Notes: generated by a model from the letters alone, not told the origin. 7,734 bases of DNA from Actinomycetota bacterium (GCA_019347785.1 JAHWKQ010000103.1:1-7734); one strand, 5' to 3'; counted from the stretch's first letter, positions 1 through 6,519 are shown. Made by a program: numbers and translations.

Positions 1-1839
1 GCCCCCGGGCCCGTCGGCCGCGCCGCGCAGCAGCTCGCGCTCGGCGGGGGGGACGCCCCCGGGCGACGTGAGGCTGCCCAGACCGAGGAAGTCGTCGGCG
101 GTGGCGTCGCCCGGGTCCGCCTCGGCGACGGTCTGCGTGGGCGCGAGGTTGGCGGGGGTCGGCACGAGCACGTTGCCGTCCGAGCGTGGCGTCGGCTCGA
201 AGCTGACCCAGCCGTGGCCGGGGAACAGCACCTCGACCCACGCGTGCGCGTCGGCGCTGCTGACGACGTACTCGTCCCGCCCGACGCGGGCGCCCGGGGT
301 GAAGCCGACCGCCACGCGGGCGGGGATGTCGAGGGTGCGGAGCATCACGGCCATGGTCGCGGCGAACTGCTCGCAGTAGCCGCTGCGGCGCTGCAGGAAG
401 GCCTCCAACGCCGAGCCCGAGTGACCGGGCGGCGGCTCGGTGGTGTACTCCCACCCCCGCAGATGTGACTGGATGGCCATGGCCCGCTGGAACGGCGTCA
501 CGGCCCCGGCGTCGCCCACGACGTCGGCGGCGAGGTCGCCCACCGCCTCGGGCAGGTCGTCGGGCAGGGCGGTGAGCCGCCCCCCGGTGGGGTCCGGGGT
601 CGCGTGGCCCGCGATGTCGGCGGCGTCCGGTGCCGGCACCGCGGCCGCCACGGTGTAGGAGGACCCCGGGGGGAGCCGCTCGCCGGGCGCCAGCGCGAAC
701 GTCGACAGCTCGGGGTCGAAGCGCAGGCGGCCGGCCGCCGGGCCGGTGACCTCCCTGGCCTGGTAGGGCGCCGGCACGAGACGGCCACGGGTCATGTCGT
801 CGACCGTGACGTCGACCGTGACGCGCTGGGCCTCCTCGACGCGCTCGACCACCGGCACCGACGTGCCGGCGTCGCGGGCGTCGACACCATCGTTGGTCCA
901 CTCCTCGCGCTCGCCGTAGGTGTCCAGCGACGTGGTGCGCAGGTAGACGGGCTGGCGTGTCCGCACGTGCAGCAGGGGACGCGGGTCGGAGGCGACGAGC
1001 CCCGCCCGCAGGTCGACCATGGGGTTGGGCGACAGCGTCGCGGCGCCCATCCCCCGCAGGCTGAGCCAGGCCGCCGACCCCCAACCCGGCAGGACGGTCG
1101 CCGACACCAGACCCACGACGATCGCCAGGCACGCCAGCGCGGGGCCGGCCGCGGCCCGCTCCAGCGGGCCCCGCCGGGCCGAGCGCGGGTCGCGGACCCA
1201 CCGTCCCCACCGCGCCGCGTCGAGCCGGGCGGTGCTGTGCAGCAGCCCTGCCGCGCAGGCCAGCACCGGCGTGGCCGACCAGGCGCCGGCGCCGGCGGGC
1301 CGGGCCAGCACGAGCGGGACCACCCAGGTCGCCACGACCAGCCCCAGTGCGGCGAAGGGGGCCCGGGCCCGGTGCAGCAGGCAGTCCGCGGTCAGGGCGA
1401 GCGCCCAGACCGCCGTCACGGTCACCAGCAGCAGGCCGGGCTCGACGAAGGTCGGCGCCTGCCGCACCGCCACCAGCTCCCACCCGGAGTCCCACAGGGA
1501 GCGCCAGGCCCGGAACGTGACAGGCCCCGGCACCAGCCCGGCGGCGAGGGTGTGGCCAAGGAGCGCCCAGGCGCAGTACAGCGCGTAGCCGGCGACGCCA
1601 GCCGCCACCGCGGCCCCGAGCGGCAGGCGGAGCCGGCGCCCGGCCCAGGCGACCCCCAGCGAGCATGCCAGCGGCACTCCCACCCGGCCGACGAAGTCCA
1701 GGTCAACGAACAACCGCTCCAGCGGCAGGCACGCGGCCACCAGCAGGGCGGCCAGCCACGCGGTGCGCCGGTCGGGCAGGTCCGGTCCCGTGGTCACGGA
1801 CCGGGCGGGACGCCGGGCGGGCGTGGCCGGCGCACTCAC
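1..1839 (-). CDS. TgpA-type transmembrane transglutaminase-like protein (DUF3488 N-terminus), C-terminus cut by window edge
   Basis: Membrane protein with an extracytoplasmic transglutaminase-like (papain-fold) domain. Family members are thought to act on the cell envelope, but the substrate is not known from sequence. I translated 613 residues from a GTG at 1839; the frame is still open at position 1. The N-terminal half has about seven hydrophobic segments (near residues 27-45, 53-66, 74-95, 135-152, 162-179, 186-200, 233-251). The outer domain then shows the catalytic Cys in SGYCEQFAA (Cys489) and the His in DAHAWVEV (His532). The acidic residue is Glu548 in FEPTP, where many homologues have Asp. 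The missing C-terminus would usually hold a last membrane helix and a tail. The start is set by the GTGA overlap with the DUF58 stop; there is no clear Shine-Dalgarno, so translation is probably coupled. Third gene of the moxR operon. Confidence 0.93.
   Translation of the reverse strand, partial: MSAPATPARRPARSVTTGPDLPDRRTAWLAALLVAACLPLERLFVDLDFVGRVGVPLACSLGVAWAGRRLRLPLGAAVAAGVAGYALYCAWALLGHTLAAGLVPGPVTFRAWRSLWDSGWELVAVRQAPTFVEPGLLLVTVTAVWALALTADCLLHRARAPFAALGLVVATWVVPLVLARPAGAGAWSATPVLACAAGLLHSTARLDAARWGRWVRDPRSARRGPLERAAAGPALACLAIVVGLVSATVLPGWGSAAWLSLRGMGAATLSPNPMVDLRAGLVASDPRPLLHVRTRQPVYLRTTSLDTYGEREEWTNDGVDARDAGTSVPVVERVEEAQRVTVDVTVDDMTRGRLVPAPYQAREVTGPAAGRLRFDPELSTFALAPGERLPPGSSYTVAAAVPAPDAADIAGHATPDPTGGRLTALPDDLPEAVGDLAADVVGDAGAVTPFQRAMAIQSHLRGWEYTTEPPPGHSGSALEAFLQRRSGYCEQFAATMAVMLRTLDIPARVAVGFTPGARVGRDEYVVSSADAHAWVEVLFPGHGWVSFEPTPRSDGNVLVPTPANLAPTQTVAEADPGDATADDFLGLGSLTSPGGVPPAERELLRGAADGPGG
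799..822. repeat. Perfect tandem 12-bp duplication inside the transglutaminase gene
   Basis: The 12-mer GTCGACCGTGAC occurs twice back to back (799-810 and 811-822). Read on the minus strand, it encodes VTVD twice in a row in the stretch between the membrane part and the catalytic domain. The length is a multiple of three, so the frame is kept. It may be a small recent duplication or just a beta-strand pattern with the same codons. Confidence 0.7.
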
Positions 1840-3056
1840 GCCCGGGTCCGCCGGCCGGCCGACGTGGGGCGCGGCGGGCGGGTGCGCCGGCGGGAGAGCC
1901 CCCGCCAGACCGCGTCGAGCGCGTCCTCGCGCCCCGCGACGCCCACCCGCCAGCCGGCGGCGGACAGGGCTCCGAGCAGCGCCCCCGCCCCGCCGCCGGG
2001 CCTGTCGCCGTCCACGAGGAGCGCCAGCCGGGTGTTGTAGCCGCGACCGGCGCGGCGAATCACCCGGGCGTCATCGGCCGGCCCGGGGCCCGGGGCCGGG
2101 AGCACCGCGACGAGCAGGGGGCCGGACGGGGGGACGCCGTCGAGGGCACCGGCCAGTCCGCGCACGCGCGCCGGCGCCACCTCGGCGAGGCGCCGCAGCA
2201 GCTCTGCCGTGCCGGCCGGCCCCGGCGGGGTCGCCTGGCCGACGAGCACGAGCCGGATGTCGTGGCGGCGTGCGGCCAGGTGGGCGACGACGCTGGCGGC
2301 CGCCGACACGGTCCGCTCGAGGAGGTCGGGCGCCCCCCGGACACGAAGGTCGCAGATCACCGTGGCCCGGGAGCGCCAGGCCCGCTCGTTCTGGCGGACC
2401 GTCAGCGTGCCGCGGTGCGCCGTGGACGCCCAGTGCACGAAGCGCACGTCGTCGCCGCTCACGTAGTCGCGTAAGGCGTGGAACTCGTCCCCCGGGCCCA
2501 GCATGCGCGCGTGGGCCCCGCCGTCCGCGCAACCCCCCGGCTGCGTGGCCGGTGAGGGCGAGAGCCGCTGCAGCGCCGGATAGACCACGACCTCGCGGGC
2601 GCCGGTGTGGGCGTGGCGGCGCTCGGCCAGCCCGAAGGGGTCGCGGACGCCGACGCGCGCGGGGCCGACGCGCCGTCGCCCCCGCGCGCCGGCCCGGATC
2701 TCGTAACGCAGGTCCACACCGCGCCCGGGAGCCAGGGGTGGGACGACGAAGCGCGCGCACCCGCCCAGCGCGGGGTCGCCGTCCTCGCTCACCAGCAGCA
2801 GCGCGGTCGGCAGCGGGCCGGCGTTGCGCAGCCGCAGGGTGACCTGCGCGCCCTGGCCGGCGTGGAGGCGGTCGCGGGACACGGCCCGCTCCAGGGTCAC
2901 GGCGCCGCTCGCGCCGCGCACGGCGACGGTGGACAGCGCCACGAGCGCGGCGGCCGCGGCAGCGGCCACGTACAGCTCGCCGAGCCCGAGCACGCGGCCC
3001 GCCAGCCACAGCGCCGCCGACGCCGCGAGCAGACCGTGGCCGCGCCGGGATGGCAC
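1836..3056 (-). CDS. DUF58 domain membrane protein
   Basis: A 406-residue protein of the DUF58 family, which is commonly encoded beside MoxR ATPases; its biochemical role is not settled. Two hydrophobic segments lie at the N-terminus (about residues 9-25 and 27-45). A beta-rich region with DPFGL near residue 139 follows, then the family signature at about 192-222, RDYVSGDDVRFVHWASTAH, with the typical R-Y-GD-R-W pattern. The C-terminal half resembles the von Willebrand A-like part of these proteins and ends in a basic, Arg/Pro-rich tail. The start is a GTG only 4 nt after the MoxR stop, without a strong ribosome site, and the stop overlaps the next gene's start (GTGA). Both junctions point to one polycistronic mRNA and coupled translation. 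The product probably sits in the membrane with its domain in the cytoplasm, next to MoxR. Confidence 0.93.
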   Translation of the reverse strand: MPSRRGHGLLAASAALWLAGRVLGLGELYVAAAAAAALVALSTVAVRGASGAVTLERAVSRDRLHAGQGAQVTLRLRNAGPLPTALLLVSEDGDPALGGCARFVVPPLAPGRGVDLRYEIRAGARGRRRVGPARVGVRDPFGLAERRHAHTGAREVVVYPALQRLSPSPATQPGGCADGGAHARMLGPGDEFHALRDYVSGDDVRFVHWASTAHRGTLTVRQNERAWRSRATVICDLRVRGAPDLLERTVSAAASVVAHLAARRHDIRLVLVGQATPPGPAGTAELLRRLAEVAPARVRGLAGALDGVPPSGPLLVAVLPAPGPGPADDARVIRRAGRGYNTRLALLVDGDRPGGGAGALLGALSAAGWRVGVAGREDALDAVWRGLSRRRTRPPRPTSAGRRTRA

Positions 3057-3060
3057 GGGG

Positions 3061-4065
3061 CTAGAGCTGTCCGACTGGGATCGGGACCGACGACAGCAGC
3101 TCGTCCACGATGTGCCCGCCCTCGTGTCCCGCCAGTTGCGCGTCGCCGCCGAGGACGAGTCGGTGGGACAGCACGACGGGGGCGAGCCGCTTGACGTCGT
3201 CGGGGACGACGTAGTCGCGTCCCTCGACGGCCGCCAGCGTCCGGGACGCCCGCAGCAGCCCGAGCGACGCGCGGGGAGAGGCGCCGAGCTCGACGGCTGG
3301 GTGCGACCTGGTGGCCCGCACGAGGTCCACGAGGTAGCGCTTCACCGGTGCGGCGACGTGGACCCCCCGGCAGGCGAGGATCATCGCCGCGACCTCCCGG
3401 GCGTCGGCGACCGGCCTGACGTCGGCCAGCGGCTCACCCGAGCCGTGGGTGTCGAGCACGGCCACCTCGGCGTCCGCCGAGGGATAGCCCAGTGAGATGC
3501 GCATCAGGAACCGGTCGCGCTGCGCCTCGGGGAGCGGGAAAGTGCCGTCCAGCTCGATGGGGTTCTGCGTCGCGATGACCATGAACGGCACGCCCAGCTC
3601 GTGGGTGGTGCCGTCCACCGTGACGGTGCGCTCCTCCATCGCCTCGAGCAGGGCCGACTGGGTCTTCGGGCCGGCGCGGTTGATCTCGTCGCCCAGCAGG
3701 ACGTTGGTGAACACCGCCCCCGGCTTGAACTCGAAGTCGCCGCGCTCGGCGTTGTAGACGGTGACCCCGGTGACGTCGCTCGGCAACAGGTCGGGGGTGA
3801 ACTGCACGCGCCTCACGCTGCACGCCAGCGACCGCGCGACCGCCTTGGCCAGCAGGGTCTTGCCCACGCCGGGGACATCCTCGATGAGCAGGTGGCCCTC
3901 GCTGAGCAGGGCCAGCAGCGCCAGTCGGACGACTGCGTCCTTGCCCTCGAGGACGTGCGCGACCGCCGCCTCGATGCCGGCGAAGCGGGCCGCGACGTCA
4001 GGGCGGGGCCCGGTGGCGCGGGCGGACGACTCGACCCCGCCCCCCACCTGGTCTTCCGTCGTCAC
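3061..4065 (-). CDS. MoxR-family AAA+ ATPase
   Basis: A 334-residue AAA+ ATPase of the MoxR class; relatives act as chaperone-like ATPases that assemble or activate partner proteins. Walker A is EDVPGVGKT (about residues 62-70), Walker B is NVLLGDEINRA (121-131), sensor 1 is ATQNP (165-169), and the MoxR/AAA_3 signature PLPEAQRDRF is at 177-186. The C-terminal lid with SPRASLGLLRA is present, and the length is normal for the family. The start is a GTG preceded by GAGAGGTG at a suitable distance. It is the first gene of the operon with DUF58 and the transglutaminase; in such operons the ATPase is believed to work on the DUF58 or envelope partner. All catalytic motifs look intact. The partner relation is inferred from gene order only. 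Confidence 0.96.
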   Translation of the reverse strand: MTTEDQVGGGVESSARATGPRPDVAARFAGIEAAVAHVLEGKDAVVRLALLALLSEGHLLIEDVPGVGKTLLAKAVARSLACSVRRVQFTPDLLPSDVTGVTVYNAERGDFEFKPGAVFTNVLLGDEINRAGPKTQSALLEAMEERTVTVDGTTHELGVPFMVIATQNPIELDGTFPLPEAQRDRFLMRISLGYPSADAEVAVLDTHGSGEPLADVRPVADAREVAAMILACRGVHVAAPVKRYLVDLVRATRSHPAVELGASPRASLGLLRASRTLAAVEGRDYVVPDDVKRLAPVVLSHRLVLGGDAQLAGHEGGHIVDELLSSVPIPVGQL

Positions 4066-4188
4066 GCGGCACCTCTCGCCGTCGCACCGCCGGGGTGCAG
4101 GCGGATCCCGGCCACCGGGCCCGCATCATTGTATCGGCAGCGACCCTTCCGCCCAGGCCGGAACCGGGCACGCCACCACACCCTGTCG
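4066..4188 (-). promoter_or_regulatory. Upstream region of the moxR operon with a candidate -10 (TACAAT)
   Basis: The minus strand reads TACAAT at 4133-4128, a good match to the TANNNT -10 consensus, in a small AT-rich dip within very GC-rich DNA. It would give a leader of roughly 55 nt before the moxR GTG. A matching -35 is not evident: the hexamer 17 nt upstream is CTGGGC. The ribosome site GAGAGGTG lies at about 4077-4070. This region also lies upstream of the plus-strand genes, so control of both directions could meet here. Confidence 0.4.
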
Positions 4189-4371
4189 GTGAAGCGGGCG
4201 GCGCCCGTGTTCGGGGCCGTCACCGCCGTCCGGCGCGACGGCGACGCCGTGGTGGTCGGCTTCGGCGAGGGACCCGAGCCGGCGCTCCAGCGGGTCCGGG
4301 CCGGACCCGGCGACGCCGAGGCCGAGGTCGCCTGCCATCTGCACGGGGTCGTGCCGCGCGAGCGGGACTGA
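4189..4371 (+). CDS. Possible small hypothetical protein (60 aa)
   Basis: An open frame of 60 codons starting at GTG and ending in TGA, between the divergent moxR gene and tetR. I do not recognise the product. It begins VKRAAPVFGAVTAVRRDGDA, is rich in Val, Asp and Glu, and looks like a small soluble alpha/beta or beta-hairpin peptide, with no membrane segment or signal peptide. In favour of coding: nearly every codon ends in G or C, and the residue mix (GAC, GAG, GTC, GCC) matches the neighbours. Against: no clear ribosome binding site precedes the GTG, and in DNA this GC-rich open frames arise by chance. A second in-frame GTG at 4207 is an alternative start. It ends 31 nt before tetR, so the two could share a transcript. 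Confidence 0.4.
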   Translation: MKRAAPVFGAVTAVRRDGDAVVVGFGEGPEPALQRVRAGPGDAEAEVACHLHGVVPRERD

Positions 4372-4387
4372 CCGCGCGGGCAGCCGG

Positions 4388-4402
4388 TACCATCGCCTGG
4401 AG
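4388..4402 (+). promoter_or_regulatory. Candidate -10 for a leaderless tetR transcript
   Basis: TACCAT at 4388-4393 fits the TANNNT -10 pattern and ends 9 nt before the tetR ATG. That spacing would start the mRNA at or very near the A of the start codon, as in the leaderless transcripts common in actinobacteria. GGAG directly touches the ATG, too close to act as a normal ribosome site, which agrees with leaderless initiation. I see no good -35. Confidence 0.4.
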
Positions 4403-5113
4403 ATGACCAGTCCGGACGCCGACGTCGCCGCCGAGCGACCTCTCACCCGCGGCGAGCGCACCGCCGGCCGCCTGCGACGAGCCGCCCGGGAGGCCTTCTC
4501 CGAGCTCGGCTGGCAGGGGACGCGGGTCGAGGACATCGTCCGCCGCGCCGGGGTCAGCCACGGCACCTTCTACACCTACTACGAGAACAAGTCGTCCCTG
4601 CTCGACGACCTGGTCCGTTCCAGCCAGGCGGACATGGACGAGCTCGCCTCGGCCCTGTGGGAGGCCGGCGACGTCCGGGGGGCGCTCGAGCGGATCATCG
4701 GCGGCTTCCTGGACCTGTACGAGCGGGACGCGGTGATCATGCGCACCTGGCTGCAGGCCGCGCGGGACGAGCGCGCCTTCAGCGACCTGTACCGCGAGGT
4801 GCGGGCGGCGTTCGTGCGGCGCGTCGCGCACAACGTTTCCCTGGCGCTGGCGGCCTCCCGCCGTCGCGAGGGCCCGTCCGCGGACACGGTGGCGTCGGCG
4901 CTGGTCGCCATGGTCGAGCACTTCGCGTACTGCTGGCTGGTTCTGGGCGAGCCGCACGAGCGGCGGGAGGCCATCGAGTCGCTCGTGCTGGTCTGGGGCA
5001 GCACGCTCAACGCGCTGACCGGCTTCGAGATCTGCGACCTGCGGAGGACGAGGGACCGGCCGGCGGTCGTGCGGGCCGGTGGTGGGGAGGCCGTGCCGGC
5101 GGACGGACCGTGA
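4403..5113 (+). CDS. TetR/AcrR-family transcriptional regulator
   Basis: A 236-residue one-component repressor-type protein. The N-terminal DNA-binding domain covers about residues 17-65. The helix-turn-helix reads TRVEDIVRRAGVSHGTFYTYY (about 40-60), followed by ENKSSLLDDLV, the classic TetR end of the domain. The C-terminal ligand-binding and dimerisation domain (about 80-210) is mostly helical and is not informative about the ligand. A polar Arg/Gly-rich tail of about 25 residues ends the protein. ATG 4403 leaves a 16-residue extension before the conserved domain, normal for the family. Its target is unknown; neighbouring candidates are itself, the divergent moxR operon, or the HNH gene downstream, which has a palindrome in its upstream gap. 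Cytoplasmic. Confidence 0.95.
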   Translation: MTSPDADVAAERPLTRGERTAGRLRRAAREAFSELGWQGTRVEDIVRRAGVSHGTFYTYYENKSSLLDDLVRSSQADMDELASALWEAGDVRGALERIIGGFLDLYERDAVIMRTWLQAARDERAFSDLYREVRAAFVRRVAHNVSLALAASRRREGPSADTVASALVAMVEHFAYCWLVLGEPHERREAIESLVLVWGSTLNALTGFEICDLRRTRDRPAVVRAGGGEAVPADGP

Positions 5114-5114
5114 C

Positions 5115-5129
5115 GGCCGGGGCCCGGCC
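5115..5129. promoter_or_regulatory. 15-bp palindrome, possible operator
   Basis: GGCCGGGGCCCGGCC has perfect 7-bp arms (GGCCGGG and CCCGGCC) around one central base. It begins 2 nt after the tetR stop codon and lies 6 nt before a candidate -10. Its size and position would suit a TetR-type dimer site controlling the HNH gene. Being made only of G and C in GC-rich DNA, it may also be chance. The one-base centre makes a stable RNA hairpin terminator less likely. Confidence 0.3.
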
Positions 5130-5135
5130 CGATGC

Positions 5136-5141
5136 TACAGT
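5136..5141 (+). promoter_or_regulatory. Candidate -10 (TACAGT) for the HNH gene
   Basis: TACAGT fits the TANNNT -10 pattern and stands out in GC-rich sequence. It would give a leader of about 65-70 nt before the GTG at 5215. No convincing -35 is placed 16-18 nt upstream, so this is tentative; the gene could also be read through from tetR. Confidence 0.35.
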
Positions 5142-5214
5142 GACCGCGCCGGCTCGGCCCCACGCACTGCGGTCGACTGACTCGCGCGGTCGGGCCCGGG
5201 GCAGGGAGAGCAGT

Positions 5215-5841
5215 GTGGACACGGTCGCCGCAGCGCCATCGGCGCCGCCGCTGCCCGACGGCCACGACGTGGTCGTCCTGGACGGCAGCGCGGCGCGCGA
5301 CGGCCAGCGCCCGCGGCCGGCGGCCAGGCTCGATCTGGGCCGGGTGCTCGTCCTCAACGCCACCATGGAGCCGCTGTCGGTCGTGACGGCGCGCCGCGCG
5401 GTGGTGCTCGTGCTGGCCAGCAAGGCCGATGTCGTGCACAACAACGGGCACCGGTTCCGGTCCGAGCACCTGGACATCGTCGGGCCGTCGGTGGTCCGGC
5501 TGCGCACCTACGTGCGCGTGCCGTACCGCCGCCGCGCCGCCCTCAGCCGCCGTGGCGTGTTCATGCGCGACGAGCAGGCGTGCCAGTACTGTGCCCGTCC
5601 CGCCGAGAACGTCGACCACGTCGTGCCCCGCAGCCGCGGCGGGTGCCACGAGTGGGAGAACGTCGTCGCCGCGTGCCGGCGCTGCAACAGCCGCAAGATG
5701 GACCGCACGCCGGCGGAGGCGGGCATGACGCTGCGTCGCCGGCCGTTCGCGCCCAGGCCGGCGTTCTGGCTCGTCGTGGCCGTCGGAGGGCTGCAGCCCG
5801 ACTGGCACGCCTACTTGGGGGACACGCTCACCGCCGGCTGA
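5215..5841 (+). CDS. HNH endonuclease family protein
   Basis: A 208-residue protein with a complete HNH nuclease motif of the kind widespread in actinobacteria; its DNA target and cell role are not known. The N-terminal part (about residues 1-38) is variable. A conserved region then begins at RVLVLNATMEPLSVV (43-57), followed by the nuclease core. A first zinc pair is CQYC (123-126), the metal-binding DHVVPRSRGG spans 134-143, and WENVVAACRRCNSRK (147-161) holds the Asn, the second Cys pair (154 and 157) and the final Lys. All expected metal and catalytic residues are present, so it should be active. The GTG start is supported by GGGAG six bases upstream; the frame is open much further upstream inside tetR, but that part is the wrong frame of tetR. 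It stands alone between tetR and the mraZ promoter. Confidence 0.93.
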   Translation: MDTVAAAPSAPPLPDGHDVVVLDGSAARDGQRPRPAARLDLGRVLVLNATMEPLSVVTARRAVVLVLASKADVVHNNGHRFRSEHLDIVGPSVVRLRTYVRVPYRRRAALSRRGVFMRDEQACQYCARPAENVDHVVPRSRGGCHEWENVVAACRRCNSRKMDRTPAEAGMTLRRRPFAPRPAFWLVVAVGGLQPDWHAYLGDTLTAG

Positions 5842-5944
5842 CCACCGGCGCCCCCTGGTAACGCCGCTCTCGCCCCCCCACCTGCCACCACCGCTGCCAC
5901 CTGCGCGGACATGTTCCGCGACATGCCGGGGCGGCTGGCGCAGC
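5842..5944. other. Intergenic segment between the HNH gene and the mraZ promoter, with an inverted repeat
   Basis: No gene seen. CGCGGA (5904-5909) and TCCGCG (5915-5920) form 6-bp arms around five bases, and ACATG occurs twice (5909-5913, 5921-5925). A second weak hairpin (CGCCGG/CCGGCG, 5832-5850) straddles the HNH stop codon. Neither has a T-run, so an intrinsic terminator is not shown; a protein-binding site is possible. Confidence 0.4.
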
Positions 5945-5945
5945 G

Positions 5946-5996
5946 TGGGTCCGTTGACAGGTGGGGGAAAGTGGGGCATGGTGGATTTTCGTGGGA
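5946..5996 (+). promoter_or_regulatory. MraZ operator: TGGGN boxes at 10-bp spacing
   Basis: Boxes TGGGG (5962-5966), TGGGG (5972-5976), TGGAT (5982-5986, one mismatch) and TGGGA (5992-5996) repeat exactly every 10 bp, each followed by a 5-nt spacer. One more box, TGGGT (5946-5950), stands 16 bp upstream of the row, just before the -35. Direct TGGGN repeats with 5-nt spacers ahead of mraZ are the known binding site of the MraZ protein in E. coli, where it represses its own operon. The row overlaps the promoter spacer, -10 and start, as expected for repression. Confidence 0.75.
5954..5982 (+). promoter_or_regulatory. mraZ (dcw cluster) promoter
   Basis: A perfect TTGACA -35 lies at 5954-5959. 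With a 17-bp spacer it is followed by CATGGT at 5977-5982, which keeps the important second A and sixth T of the -10. Transcription would start near 5989, leaving a leader of about 100 nt before mraZ. The -10 lies within the TGGGN repeat row, so a protein bound there would block polymerase. Confidence 0.6.
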
Positions 5997-6073
5997 AGGA
6001 CCCGCGCGGTCCACGTCGGAGGTCAGCAGGCCGTGAACGCCGGGCACCTGCAGCGCCCCGCCGCGCGGGCGAC

Positions 6074-6079
6074 AGGAGG
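6074..6079 (+). promoter_or_regulatory. Strong ribosome binding site of mraZ
   Basis: A full AGGAGG lies 8 nt before the mraZ ATG, the clearest ribosome site in the window. It fixes the mraZ start and suggests efficient translation of the first dcw gene. Confidence 0.85.
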
Positions 6080-6087
6080 CAGCAGAC

Positions 6088-6519
6088 ATGTTCCTGGGGG
6101 AGTACCGGCACACGCTGGACTCCAAGGGACGCCTGATCTTGCCGGCCGCCTTCCGCGAGCAACTGCGGGACGGGCTCGTCGTCACCGTGGGCCTGGACCA
6201 CTGCCTGTCGGTCCACCCGGCGGCCGACTGGCGGCGGGTCGTGGAGGGCCTGCGATCGCTTCGGACCACCGACCGGCGGGAGCGGATGTTCGCCCGCGTG
6301 TTGACCTCCTCGGCGCACCCCGAGGAGCTGGACCGGCAGGGCCGGGTGACCATCCCGCAGCGGCTGCGCTCCTACGCGGCGCTTGCGCGGGATGTGGCCG
6401 TCATCGGTGCAGACTCCCGGGTGGAGCTGTGGGACACCACGGCGTGGGAGGCCTACAGGGACCGGGCCATGACCGACTTCGCGAACACAGAGCAGCCGTT
6501 CGACCTTGGCGACCTTTGA
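6088..6519 (+). CDS. mraZ: Transcriptional regulator MraZ
   Basis: A 143-residue regulator, the first gene of the dcw cluster. MraZ is a ring-forming DNA-binding protein of the SpoVT-AbrB (swapped-hairpin) superfamily that binds repeats in its own promoter and represses the operon. Both halves are visible: the first has LDSKGRLILPAAFRE (about residues 10-24) and the second LDRQGRVTIPQRLR (81-94), the two DxxGR-type loops that contact DNA. The N-terminus MFLGEYRHTLDSKGR is highly typical. Length is normal (about 140-150). The start has an AGGAGG at good spacing. A row of TGGGN boxes in its promoter matches its expected operator. Translation of rsmH follows at once, so the two are cotranscribed. 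Confidence 0.98.
   Translation: MFLGEYRHTLDSKGRLILPAAFREQLRDGLVVTVGLDHCLSVHPAADWRRVVEGLRSLRTTDRRERMFARVLTSSAHPEELDRQGRVTIPQRLRSYAALARDVAVIGADSRVELWDTTAWEAYRDRAMTDFANTEQPFDLGDL

Noticed and set aside
604..2040. Plus-strand open frame of 478 codons
   Set aside because: It is antisense to the transglutaminase gene; the translation is low-complexity Arg/Gly/Pro/Gln-rich with no domain, typical of a reverse frame in GC-rich DNA.
4657..5214. Upstream extension of the HNH frame
   Set aside because: It lies within tetR in another frame; GTG 5215 with GGGAG at proper spacing is a better start.
5832..5850. Hairpin CGCCGG/CCGGCG over the HNH stop codon as an intrinsic terminator
   Set aside because: Stem of only 6 bp with no following T-run; such stems are frequent by chance here.
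5998..6012. GGACC/GGTCC inverted repeat in the mraZ leader as a riboswitch or attenuator
   Set aside because: Five-bp arms with a 5-nt loop and no T-run or alternative pairing that I can see.
5978..6136. Small ORF from ATG 5978 in the mraZ leader
   Set aside because: The ATG lies within the -10 and operator, no ribosome site precedes it, and the frame runs into mraZ in a different frame.
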